A stretch of DNA of 47,361 nt, from contig CAMCUZ010000017.1 of NCBI GenBank assembly GCA_945879145.1, forward strand, positions 1 through 47,361, read 5' to 3'. How positions within the stretch are numbered: the stretch's first letter is position 1; every line of letters starts with the position of its first letter. Of this stretch, positions 1-6,407 are shown one piece after another. The notes beneath the pieces were generated by a model. That model was not told the origin of the DNA, did no database searches, and saw nothing but the letters and a program-made list of their open reading frames with translations. The stretch comes from an uncultured Mediterranea sp. Its GTDB lineage: Bacteria; Bacteroidota; Bacteroidia; Bacteroidales; Bacteroidaceae. Both the position numbers and the translations under genes were made by a program.

Positions 1-8
1 TAACCCCA

Positions 9-42
9 ACCGGTTAATCATCCCACAGGGTGGTTAACCGGT
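9..42. repeat. Long imperfect hairpin at window edge
   Basis: The arms ACCGGTTAA (9-17) and TTAACCGGT (34-42) are perfect inverted repeats, and the inner part (CCC-ACA-GGG) can extend the stem. No T-run follows on either strand, so it is not a standard terminator. It may end the gene that lies before the window, or be a dispersed element; this cannot be decided here. Confidence 0.5.
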
Positions 43-60
43 ACCATCCACCCCCTGGAT

Positions 61-102
61 TAATCACTAATCACTAATCACTAAACACTAATCACTAATT
101 CT
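61..102 (+). repeat. Heptamer array, TAATCAC type (6 units)
   Basis: Six back-to-back 7-bp units: TAATCAC three times, TAAACAC, TAATCAC and a decayed TAATTCT. The array ends one base before the ATG of the smalltalk gene and reads in the same direction as that gene. It therefore occupies the place where a ribosome binding site would lie. Confidence 0.9.
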
Positions 103-103
103 C

Positions 104-205
104 ATGTCCAAAAAAGAAACCTGGAAATTCATTATCCAGACCATTATCAGCATTTTGACGGCCATTAGCACTACGCTGGGTGTGACCTCGTGTATGATGC
201 ACTGA
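104..205 (+). CDS. Smalltalk family mini-protein (33 aa)
   Basis: The 33-residue product begins MSKKETWKFIIQTIISILTA and ends GVTSCMMH. It matches my memory of the Bacteroidales 'smalltalk protein' family: a basic start, one hydrophobic segment (about residues 9-27) and a TSC motif near the end. In known genomes such genes sit beside HU-like DNA-binding protein and amidase genes; any such neighbour would lie left of this window. The Cys after a hydrophobic stretch resembles a lipobox, but almost nothing would remain after cleavage, so a small membrane peptide is more likely. Its function is not known to me. A heptamer repeat array ends one base upstream of the start, and a terminator follows 42 bases after the stop. 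Confidence 0.8.
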   Translation: MSKKETWKFIIQTIISILTAISTTLGVTSCMMH

Positions 206-247
206 GCACGGCCTCCACCTCGTTTATCTTGCGGTGAAAAGTATGAT

Positions 248-297
248 GCAGCCCCGTTCGAACAGGTACGCTATCCGTTCGCATGGGGCTGCTTTTT
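248..297 (+). terminator. Rho-independent terminator after smalltalk gene
   Basis: The stem GCAGCCCC (248-255) pairs with GGGGCTGC (285-292) and is followed by TTTTTC. It is well placed to end the smalltalk transcript. The rest of 206-499 holds a second heptamer array, a T-rich stretch (about 342-350) and the rpmE2 terminator, but no credible gene. Confidence 0.8.
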
Positions 298-359
298 CAT
301 GAACTACGGCAAAAATGGTTTCAGTAGGTTTCAGTTTCAGTTTTTTTTTCGACCACCCC

Positions 360-394
360 TAATCCCTAATCATTAACCACTAATCACTAAACAC
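360..394 (+). repeat. Heptamer array, TAATCCC/TAATCAC type (5 units)
   Basis: Five units: TAATCCC, TAATCAT, TAACCAC, TAATCAC, TAAACAC. One base later comes an ATG (396) that opens a frame of only nine codons before a stop, so no real gene is called. The geometry (array, one base, ATG) is the same as at the smalltalk gene. Confidence 0.9.
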
Positions 395-432
395 CATGTT
401 ACTGACTTCCTTTGCCTCATGCTGAAACTGCA

Positions 433-466
433 TAAAAAAGCAGAGATGATGTCTCACCTCTGCTTT
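433..466 (-). terminator. Terminator of rpmE2
   Basis: AAAGCAGAG (438-446) and CTCTGCTTT (458-466) form the stem. On the minus strand it is followed by a run of T (the A-run at 433-439 on plus). It lies 34 bases beyond the rpmE2 stop. Confidence 0.75.
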
Positions 467-499
467 ACTTATACCTTATATATAATAAGGGGGAATGCC

Positions 500-751
500 T
501 TATTTCTTGCGGTTTCCGTAGCGGCTCATGAACTTATCTACGCGACCGGCGGTGTCAACCAGCTTCGACTTACCGGTGTAGAAGGGATGCGATGTGCTAG
601 AGATTTCGAGCTTTACCAGGGGATAAGTTTCGCCTTCGAACTCGATGGTCTCCTTGGTTGCTACAGTTGAACGTGACAGGAACATATCGCCGTTAGACAT
701 GTCTTTGAATACCACGGGGCGATAATTTTCGGGATGAATACCTTTTTTCAT
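500..751 (-). CDS. rpmE2: 50S ribosomal protein L31, type B
   Basis: This is a component of the large ribosomal subunit. The 83-residue protein starts [15 protein letters not shown] and carries the conserved [10 protein letters not shown] segment near the middle ([13 protein letters not shown]) and FMSRYG near the end. The zinc-binding CxxC of the type A (C+) form is absent, which is the mark of the zinc-independent type B protein. Length is normal for type B. The gene is single, with its own promoter box at 824-851 and a terminator at 433-466. In other bacteria the C- form replaces the zinc form when zinc is short; in Bacteroidetes it is usually the housekeeping copy, so zinc control should not be assumed. 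Confidence 0.97.
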   Translation of the reverse strand: MKKGIHPENYRPVVFKDMSNGDMFLSRSTVATKETIEFEGETYPLVKLEISSTSHPFYTGKSKLVDTAGRVDKFMSRYGNRKK

Positions 752-823
752 TGTTATGTTACTTTTAATTTATTATGCTGATAACTATTTGGTAAAAACG
801 TGTAATGGTCATTTTTCGAGCGG

Positions 824-851
824 CAAAGATAATACATTTCTCTGAAACAAA
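824..851 (-). promoter_or_regulatory. Probable rpmE2 promoter
   Basis: Read on the minus strand, TATCTTTG (831 to 824) fits the Bacteroides -7 box TAnnTTTG exactly. A TTTG (851 to 848) lies 16 bases upstream, closer than the usual 19-21, so the -33 part is uncertain. The stretch 752-1190 between rpmE2 and fba otherwise holds only the fba promoter; I see no gene in it. Confidence 0.6.
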
Positions 852-1122
852 AAAATGTTGGCCGAAAAAATCAGATTATTCCCTTTGTTTTCTGCTTTTT
901 ATGGCTTGAATACCTCCATTTTGCCCGGTATGGAGCCCCGCTTTTGGACTTTTCGCGACCTCATCAACGTGCTTTACGCCCCATATCGTCTGGCTGCGTC
1001 GTGGAAAATAAAAGGGGCAAAGTGTAATATGGGGTTGCCAATATGGACCATTGCGGCGGCTGGCGGTGCAAATGATGCTTGATTTAAGTCAAAAGAGCAA
1101 AAAGAAACGCCTAAAGGGTACC

Positions 1123-1149
1123 TTGTTTGCACGGAAATGATTATTTTTG
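1123..1149 (+). promoter_or_regulatory. Probable fba promoter
   Basis: TATTTTTG at 1142-1149 is a perfect TAnnTTTG -7 box, with TTG at 1123-1125 upstream (spacer 16). The predicted transcript would start near 1156, giving a leader of about 35 bases before the aldolase start. Confidence 0.6.
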
Positions 1150-1190
1150 CAGCAGAATTCAGATTCACTAACAAATAAAACTTTAAACAA

Positions 1191-2201
1191 ATGGTTAATT
1201 ACAAGGAATTAGGTCTGGTAAACACCAAGGAAATGTTTGCTAAGGCTATCAAGGGTGGTTACGCTATCCCCGCTTTCAACTTCAATAACATGGAGCAGCT
1301 GCAGGCTATCATCAAGGCTGCAGTAGAGACCAAGTCTCCGGTTATTCTGCAGGTATCTAAGGGTGCCCGTAACTACGCTAACCAGACTCTGCTTCGCTAC
1401 ATGGCCGAAGGTGCAGTAGAATACGCCAAGGAGTTGGGTTGCAATCATCCTGAAATCGTGCTTCACCTGGACCATGGTGACAGCTTCGAGCTCTGCAAGT
1501 CATGCGTTGACATGGGCTTCTCTTCGGTTATGATTGACGGTTCTCACCTCCCCTACGAGGAGAACGTAGCACTGACCAAGAAGGTTGTGGAATATGCTCA
1601 CCAGTATGGTGTAACCGTTGAAGGTGAACTCGGTGTACTGGCCGGCGTGGAAGACGAGGTTTGCGCTGAACACCACACTTATACGAACCCTGAAGAGGTG
1701 ATCGACTTCGCTACCCGTACGGGCTGCGACTCGCTGGCTATCTCTATCGGTACTTCTCACGGTGCTTACAAGTTCAAGCCCGAACAGTGCCACGTAGATC
1801 CCGCTACGGGCCGTCTCGTTCCTCCTCCCTTGGCATTCGAAGTGCTCGATGCTGTAATGGAGAAGCTGCCCGGATTCCCCATCGTACTGCACGGTTCTTC
1901 TTCTGTTCCCCAGGAAGAGGTGGAGACCATCAACAAGTACGGTGGCAAGCTGGAAGCTGCTATCGGTATCCCCGAAGAGGAGCTGCGTAAGGCTGCCAAG
2001 AGCGCTGTATGCAAGATCAACATCGACTCAGACTCTCGTCTGGCCATGACGGCTGCTATCCGTGAGGTATTCGCAACGAAGCCCGCTGAGTTTGACCCCC
2101 GCAAGTACCTGGGTCCCGCTCGCGACAACATGGAGAAGCTCTACAAGCATAAGATCATCAACGTGCTTGGTTCAGACAACAAACTGGCTCAGCTGGATTA
2201 A
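1191..2201 (+). CDS. fba: Class II fructose-bisphosphate aldolase
   Basis: Cytosolic zinc-dependent aldolase that interconverts fructose 1,6-bisphosphate with dihydroxyacetone phosphate and glyceraldehyde 3-phosphate. The 336 residues show the family signatures in order: PAFNFNNMEQ near the start, LHLDHGDSFELC (metal-binding His and catalytic Asp), EGELGVLAGVEDEV, the ISIGTSHGAYKF segment with a metal His, VLHGSSSVP with another metal His, and NIDSDSRLA for phosphate binding. Length and motifs fit the longer class IIB type. It stands alone, with its own promoter and a strong terminator. Together with the PPi-dependent phosphofructokinase at 30838 it makes up two successive steps of glycolysis. 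Confidence 0.97.
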   Translation: MVNYKELGLVNTKEMFAKAIKGGYAIPAFNFNNMEQLQAIIKAAVETKSPVILQVSKGARNYANQTLLRYMAEGAVEYAKELGCNHPEIVLHLDHGDSFELCKSCVDMGFSSVMIDGSHLPYEENVALTKKVVEYAHQYGVTVEGELGVLAGVEDEVCAEHHTYTNPEEVIDFATRTGCDSLAISIGTSHGAYKFKPEQCHVDPATGRLVPPPLAFEVLDAVMEKLPGFPIVLHGSSSVPQEEVETINKYGGKLEAAIGIPEEELRKAAKSAVCKINIDSDSRLAMTAAIREVFATKPAEFDPRKYLGPARDNMEKLYKHKIINVLGSDNKLAQLD

Positions 2202-2237
2202 TTTCGCTCCGCTGAAGAAGCTGACGATTCCATAAGC

Positions 2238-2279
2238 AAAATCCCCGCAAGGTGTTGAAGCCCTGCGGGGATTTTTTTT
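2238..2279. terminator. Terminator between fba and acyl-CoA synthetase gene
   Basis: AAAATCCCCGCA (2238-2249) and TGCGGGGATTTT (2264-2275) form a strong GC stem with T-runs on both sides. It lies between the ends of two convergent genes, so it can serve both strands. Confidence 0.9.
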
Positions 2280-2298
2280 GCTGTTTCTGACGCAAGAA

Positions 2299-3954
2299 CT
2301 ATTTTTCGTCGCCTTTTCGGATGGCTACGCGACGTATCTTGCCACTGATGGTCTTGGGTAGCTCATCGACAAATTCAATCACGCGGGGGTATTTGTAGGG
2401 GGCGGTGACGCGCTTTACGTGGTTTTGCAGCTCTTTGATAAGCGCTTCGCCAGCCTGCTCCTTGTAGGCCTTGCTCAGCACGATGGTAGCCTTCACCACC
2501 TGTCCGCGTATTTCATCGGGTACTCCGGTGATGGCACACTCCACCACGGCAGGGTGGGTCATCAGGGCACTCTCCACTTCGAAGGGGCCGATGCGGTAGC
2601 CCGAGCTCTTGATGACGTCGTCGGCACGTCCCACGAACCAGAGGTAACCGTCTTGGTCTTTCCAGGCCACATCGCCCGTATAGTAGATGTCATCATGCCA
2701 CGCCTCGTGGGTGCGTTCGGCATCGCGGTAGTACTCCTTGAAGAGGCCAAGGGGCTTGCCGCGATGGGTACGGATCACAATCTGCCCCTGCTCGCCAGCC
2801 TCTACTGAGCGGCCATCGGCATCAATCAGATCGACGTCGTATTGCGGGTTTGGCAGGCCCATACTACCCGGCTTGGGGGTCATCCAGGGCATGGTGGCCA
2901 CAGTCAGCGTGGTCTCTGTCTGTCCGAAGCCCTCCATCAGGCGGATGCCCGTGAGCTGTTTGAACGTGTCGAACACTGCGGGGTTAAGCGCCTCACCGGC
3001 AATGGTGCAGTACTCCAAGTGGCTCAGGTCGTACTTGGTCAGGTCTTCGTGAATCAAGAAGCGGAAGATGGTGGGCGGTGCACAGAGCGAGGTGATGCGA
3101 TAGTCTTGTATCTTCTGCAGGATGTCGGCCGGGGTAAATTTCTCGTGGTCATAGACGAAGATGTTGGCTCCAGCAAACCATTGTCCATAGAGCTTGCCCC
3201 ATACTGCCTTGCCCCAGCCCGTATCGGCAATGGTGAGATGCAGACTGCCTGGGTGCAAGTGGTGCCAGATGGCTCCAGTCACGATGTGTCCCAAGGGATA
3301 GGTGAAGTCGTGGGCCACCATCTTGGGCTCACCCGTGGTGCCGCTGGTGAAGTACATCAGCATGATGTCGTCGTTTCGGTTGGGCTCAGCGGGGCGACTG
3401 AAGGGGGCAGCCTGCTGGATGCCTTGCTGGAAGTCGAGGAAACCCTCGGGTACCTCAGGGCCTACGCTCACTACCTGCTGTACGCTGGGTGAGGTGGGGA
3501 GAGCATCGCGCACATGGTCGGTGATGACCGTTTCGCCAGCACAGACAATCATCTTGATGTCGGCTGCATGGCAGCGATAGACAATATCTTTCTTGGTGAG
3601 CAGGTGGGTGGCGGGGATGACCACAGCACCCAGCTTGTGGAGTGCCAGAATGCAGAACCAGAACTCTACGCGCCGCTTGAGGATAAGCATCACCATGTCG
3701 CCGCGACCAATGCCCAGTTGCTGGAAGTAGGAGGCCGTCAGGTCACTGTAGTGCTTCATGTCGGCAAAGGTGTATTGGCGGTGTTCGCCCTTGTCGTTGG
3801 TCCAGAGCAGGGCTGGTTTGTTGGGCTCTTCAGCAGCCCATGCATCCACTACGTCGTAGGCGAAGTTGAATGATTCGGGCACGCGAATCTCCAGGTTGCG
3901 TATGAAATCCTCTTGTGAGGTAAAAGTGGTTTGTTTGAGAAAGCGATGTAGCAT
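2299..3954 (-). CDS. AMP-dependent acyl-CoA synthetase (ANL family)
   Basis: Activates a carboxylic acid with ATP to an acyl-adenylate and then to acyl-CoA. The 551-residue protein has the ANL core motifs in order: MYFTSGTTGEPKMVAHD (ATP-binding loop, about 200-216), EGFGQTETT, YYTGDVAWKD with WFVGRADDVIKSSGYRIG (hinge and A8), and the C-terminal PKTISGKIRR with the adenylation lysine at about 539. The sequence resembles medium-chain acyl-CoA or acetyl-CoA synthetase-like proteins; the true acid cannot be told. No signal peptide. It is the last gene of a minus-strand set proC - Cro/cupin regulator - synthetase. A heptamer array ends one base before its ATG. The regulator next door is the obvious candidate to control it or sense its substrate. 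Confidence 0.9.
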   Translation of the reverse strand: MLHRFLKQTTFTSQEDFIRNLEIRVPESFNFAYDVVDAWAAEEPNKPALLWTNDKGEHRQYTFADMKHYSDLTASYFQQLGIGRGDMVMLILKRRVEFWFCILALHKLGAVVIPATHLLTKKDIVYRCHAADIKMIVCAGETVITDHVRDALPTSPSVQQVVSVGPEVPEGFLDFQQGIQQAAPFSRPAEPNRNDDIMLMYFTSGTTGEPKMVAHDFTYPLGHIVTGAIWHHLHPGSLHLTIADTGWGKAVWGKLYGQWFAGANIFVYDHEKFTPADILQKIQDYRITSLCAPPTIFRFLIHEDLTKYDLSHLEYCTIAGEALNPAVFDTFKQLTGIRLMEGFGQTETTLTVATMPWMTPKPGSMGLPNPQYDVDLIDADGRSVEAGEQGQIVIRTHRGKPLGLFKEYYRDAERTHEAWHDDIYYTGDVAWKDQDGYLWFVGRADDVIKSSGYRIGPFEVESALMTHPAVVECAITGVPDEIRGQVVKATIVLSKAYKEQAGEALIKELQNHVKRVTAPYKYPRVIEFVDELPKTISGKIRRVAIRKGDEK

Positions 3955-3955
3955 C

Positions 3956-3997
3956 TAGTGAATAGGGATTAGGGATTAGTGATTAGTGTTGAGTGGG
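3956..3997 (-). repeat. Heptamer array before the acyl-CoA synthetase start (about 6 units)
   Basis: On plus the units are TAGTGAA, TAGGGAT, TAGGGAT, TAGTGAT, TAGTGTT and a decayed GAGTGGG; read with the gene they are TAATCCC/TAATCAC. The array stops one base before the ATG at 3954. It fills most of the 55-base gap after the regulator gene. Confidence 0.85.
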
Positions 3998-4009
3998 GAT
4001 TATGGCTGT

Positions 4010-4564
4010 TTACATAATGATGGCGAGGAATTTTACGGTGCGTTGGTCCAAAGCCTTCATGCCGTGGGGCAGGGTGGAGTCGAAATAGATGCTGTCCCCC
4101 TGGTTTAGGATGAGCTCCTTGCCGCCGATGCAGAGTTGCATACGGCCTTCGAGCACCAGGTTGAATTCCTGTCCGGCATGCGTGTTGTAGTGCATGGGTG
4201 TACTATCTGGCTTAGGCTCTACGGTCACGATAAAGGGGTCGGCTGTGCGATCCTTGAAGCCTGCAGCGAGTGACTGGTAGCGGTAGGCCCTGGTGCGTTC
4301 GATGCTCACGCCCTTGCCGGCACGAGTCAGGAAGTAGGTACTCATCTTAGGCTCTTCGCCAAACATCAGTGCGTCGAGGGCCACTCCACAATGGCGTGCT
4401 ACCTTCTGCAGCAGGCTGACGGAGATGTCGTGGTCGCCGCTTTCGGCTTGGGTCAGTTCGTCACTGTTGAGCTGGCATTGTGCAGCCATCTCCTCCACGG
4501 AGAGTTCCAGTACGTCGCGCAGTCCACGCAGACGCTCTGCGATTTGTCTGATTTGGTCGTTCAT
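4010..4564 (-). CDS. XRE-type HTH regulator with C-terminal cupin domain
   Basis: A 184-residue cytosolic regulator. Residues about 6-60 form a Cro/CI-type helix-turn-helix (LRDVLELSVEEMAAQCQLNS, then LTQAESG). Residues about 105-180 form a small beta-barrel cupin (MHYNTHAGQEFNLVLEGRM, then GDSIYFDSTLPHGMKAL) with His and Glu in the places that often bind metal or ligand. This layout is shared by PuuR-like repressors and by Bacteroidetes proteins encoded beside AMP-dependent synthetases, as here (55 bases upstream of the synthetase). A role in controlling its own operon in response to an acid or acyl-CoA is inference. A heptamer array lies nine bases before the start. Confidence 0.9.
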   Translation of the reverse strand: MNDQIRQIAERLRGLRDVLELSVEEMAAQCQLNSDELTQAESGDHDISVSLLQKVARHCGVALDALMFGEEPKMSTYFLTRAGKGVSIERTRAYRYQSLAAGFKDRTADPFIVTVEPKPDSTPMHYNTHAGQEFNLVLEGRMQLCIGGKELILNQGDSIYFDSTLPHGMKALDQRTVKFLAIIM

Positions 4565-4573
4565 AATTTTTTT

Positions 4574-4608
4574 TAGGGATGAGGGATAAGGGATAAGGGA
4601 TGAGGTTT
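4574..4608 (-). repeat. Heptamer array before the Cro/cupin gene (5 units)
   Basis: Units on plus: TAGGGAT, GAGGGAT, AAGGGAT, AAGGGAT and a decayed GAGGTTT. Read with the gene this is TCATCCC / TTATCCC / TTATCCC / TCATCCC. It ends nine bases before the ATG at 4564, separated by an A-rich stretch. It lies in the 69-base gap after proC. Confidence 0.85.
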
Positions 4609-4633
4609 CTTATCCACAGGTTTATTTGTTTGC

Positions 4634-5416
4634 TTAGCAGCTGGCTTTGATGGCTTTGATTAGGGCGCTGCTGAATCCTTCATGCTCCAGGGTGTTGATG
4701 CCCTTGATGGTGATTCCGCCAGGGGTGCAGACCTTGTCGATTTCTACTGAGGGGTGGGTGCCTTCGTTCTGCAGAATCAGTTCGGCGGCTCCCTTCAACG
4801 TTTGAGCTACCATCTTCATGCCGTCTTTGGGGTAGATGCCCAGTTCAATGCCGGCCTGCATGGCGGCTTGGATGTACTTCAGGGCGTATGCTATGCCACA
4901 CGAGGTCATGGCTGTGCCAGCAGCCATCTTGGCTTCGGGCAGGAACATGGTGAGCCCCAGAGGTTCAAACAGATTTTTCACCAATTGCTCCTCTTCGGCA
5001 GTGGCTCCTTGGCTGGCGATGAGATTCACGCTCTCGCTCAGGCTGATGGCGGTGTTGGGTATCAGACGGAAGAGGGCTTTATCAAAGGGACCAGTCATCT
5101 GCTTCAACTGTTCCAATGTGATGCCTGCAGCCACGGAGAGGACAATCTGCCGCTCTTTCGACCAGGGTATCTCAGCGCACACCTGCTCCATGAGCCAGGG
5201 CTTCACGGCCAGGATGACCAGGTCGGCATGGTCAGCAGCTTCGCGGTTGTTTGTGGTAATCTGGAGTGTAGGATTACTCTTTTGAAGGGCCTTCAGCTTG
5301 GGCGTTGAGGGGTTGGAGACCCAGATTGCTCTCTCAACAGACTCATCGCAAAGCTTGCTCAGGCCGCGGGCAATGGCACCTCCCATATTTCCCGCACCGA
5401 TAATGGCTATCTTCAT
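4634..5416 (-). CDS. proC: Pyrroline-5-carboxylate reductase
   Basis: Reduces 1-pyrroline-5-carboxylate to L-proline with NAD(P)H, the last step of proline synthesis. The 260 residues have the usual length. The N-terminal Rossmann fold is seen in MKIAIIGAGNMGGAIARGL (GxGxxG), followed by AVKPWLMEQV; the C-terminal helical dimer domain carries TSCGIAYALKYIQAA and the signature VCTPGGITIKGINTLE. It is the first gene of the minus-strand set with the Cro/cupin regulator and acyl-CoA synthetase, though the functional link to them is not obvious. A perfect -7 box lies at 5457-5464. Confidence 0.96.
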   Translation of the reverse strand: MKIAIIGAGNMGGAIARGLSKLCDESVERAIWVSNPSTPKLKALQKSNPTLQITTNNREAADHADLVILAVKPWLMEQVCAEIPWSKERQIVLSVAAGITLEQLKQMTGPFDKALFRLIPNTAISLSESVNLIASQGATAEEEQLVKNLFEPLGLTMFLPEAKMAAGTAMTSCGIAYALKYIQAAMQAGIELGIYPKDGMKMVAQTLKGAAELILQNEGTHPSVEIDKVCTPGGITIKGINTLEHEGFSSALIKAIKASC

Positions 5417-5418
5417 TG

Positions 5419-5439
5419 TGTGTAGTGTTTAGTGGTTAT
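5419..5439 (-). repeat. Degenerate heptamer array before proC (3 units)
   Basis: Read with the gene: roughly TAACCAC, TAAACAC, TACACAC, ending two bases before the proC ATG. The units differ more than in the other arrays, so this is the least certain member of the set. It lies between the predicted transcription start (about 5450) and the start codon. Confidence 0.5.
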
Positions 5440-5456
5440 TACTCTTTTATAGCGTG

Positions 5457-5464
5457 CAAATATA
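5457..5464 (-). promoter_or_regulatory. proC -7 box
   Basis: TATATTTG on the minus strand fits TAnnTTTG exactly. No TTTG is found at 19-21 bases upstream, so only the -7 part is claimed. Confidence 0.55.
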
Positions 5465-5531
5465 CTCGTTTTTTCCAAAACCCTGTGCATGAACCACCGA
5501 TTTTCACCCGTACCGCCCCTTTTTCAAGGAT

Positions 5532-5566
5532 TCATCCCTAATCCCTAATCCCTAATCCCTATTTCC
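5532..5566 (+). repeat. Heptamer array at the 3' end of the hydrolase gene (5 units)
   Basis: Units on plus: TCATCCC, TAATCCC three times, and TATTTCC. The array overlaps the last codons of the minus-strand hydrolase gene and supplies its TAG stop (5554-5552) and the residues Asn-Arg-Asp before it. Unlike the other cases it abuts a 3' end, yet the TAATCCC strand still runs toward the gene body. Confidence 0.9.
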
Positions 5567-6271
5567 AAGCTTTTGGTCGAAGAAGCGGATGACCTCCTGC
5601 TGCACGTCGTAGGTGGTCCCTTCTGCACAGCCACGGTCGCCCCAGAAGAGGGCATCCACACTCAGCACCACGTAGCCCCGTGCGGCCAGTGAGTCACCCA
5701 CGTAACTGCCGTCGTAGCAACGTGTGGCCCACTCCTCCGCATCCTGCATCACCTCGGGTGCCACGCCAAAGGGGCGTACCATCTTCTCCTTACCTATCGT
5801 GAAGTGGGCACCATGGTCGTGGAGTAGCAACACCGCAGGAAAAGGCCCTTTACCTTCGGGAACGAGCAGGTAGGCCGGTACACGGCTCCAGGCCGAGACG
5901 TTGAATCGGATGCGATGTGCCTTGTAGCGTCCATCGGTGGAGGATAGGGCAGGGCGATTGGCCGGCTGCATGAAGTGCGCTTGGCGCTGCTCTGTGGCCT
6001 CTATCTGTAGTTGCCAGTCGGTGGGTGGAGGTGGGAGGAGTTGCAGGCAGTCCGTGAGCAATTGCCGCCCCTCGGTGCGCCACTGGGAGAATTCGGTGGT
6101 GCTGCTTCGTCCCCAGGCCATGGGGAAGGTGAGCTGCTGTTTGAGCTGTTCATAGAAGAGGGGCATACGGTGGGTGATCTCGTGCGGTATGGGCGTGGTG
6201 TCGTTGCTTTGTGCCCGTAGCGGAGCCGCGAGCAGCAGACCGCAGAGTAGGATGAGGAGCAGTTTGGACAT
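5552..6271 (-). CDS. Alpha/beta hydrolase, shortened, probably inactive
   Basis: Exported protein of the alpha/beta hydrolase fold with a cleavable signal peptide (about residues 1-20, ending APLRAQ). The N-terminal two thirds looks intact, with YLLVPEGKGPFPAVLLLHDHG and GYVVLSVDALFWGDRG. Full-length relatives that I recall are close to 380-400 residues, with a GxSxG nucleophile, an Asp and a His after this point. Here only 239 residues are present: the DALFWGDRG segment is followed after about 13 residues by EVIRFFDQKL, which resembles the family's C-terminal end. This suggests an in-frame internal deletion of about 130-150 codons that removed the catalytic triad, perhaps between two Gln-Gln-Glu-like stretches. 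The last residues and stop codon come from a heptamer array. A -7 box lies at 6304-6311, so it may still be expressed. Confidence 0.75.
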   Translation of the reverse strand: MSKLLLILLCGLLLAAPLRAQSNDTTPIPHEITHRMPLFYEQLKQQLTFPMAWGRSSTTEFSQWRTEGRQLLTDCLQLLPPPPTDWQLQIEATEQRQAHFMQPANRPALSSTDGRYKAHRIRFNVSAWSRVPAYLLVPEGKGPFPAVLLLHDHGAHFTIGKEKMVRPFGVAPEVMQDAEEWATRCYDGSYVGDSLAARGYVVLSVDALFWGDRGCAEGTTYDVQQEVIRFFDQKLGNRD

Positions 6272-6303
6272 ATATATAATAGGTATAAAGAGTATTTTCC
6301 CGG

Positions 6304-6311
6304 CAAAAATA
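6304..6311 (-). promoter_or_regulatory. -7 box of the hydrolase gene
   Basis: TATTTTTG on the minus strand fits TAnnTTTG. The leader to the ATG at 6271 would be about 26 bases and consists of an AT-rich stretch TATACCTATTATATAT directly before the start. Confidence 0.55.
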
Positions 6312-6375
6312 GGGAAAAAAACAATTATTGCACTATTTTAGGCGGATAATCTACACCCCTCTGCACCAAAAGCCC

Positions 6376-6383
6376 TACTTTTG
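6376..6383 (+). promoter_or_regulatory. -7 box of the pectate lyase gene
   Basis: TACTTTTG fits TAnnTTTG exactly and lies 24 bases before the ATG. The hydrolase and pectate lyase promoters face away from each other inside a 136-base gap. Confidence 0.6.
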
Positions 6384-6407
6384 TCGCAAGAATAATTACC
6401 TAACATC

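Noticed and set aside
248..297. tRNA-like sequence (contains GTTCGAAC)
   Set aside because: The stem is a simple terminator; no acceptor or anticodon arm can be formed.
396..425. Nine-codon frame after the heptamer array at 360-394
   Set aside because: Far too short and without a plausible role; noted only for its position one base after the array.
855..1082. 75-codon open frame between rpmE2 and fba
   Set aside because: No family resemblance, no promoter box and it lies over the rpmE2 promoter.
2299..3954. Acetyl-CoA synthetase (Acs) call
   Set aside because: The protein is 551 residues, shorter than true Acs (about 650), so only the general acyl-CoA synthetase family is claimed.
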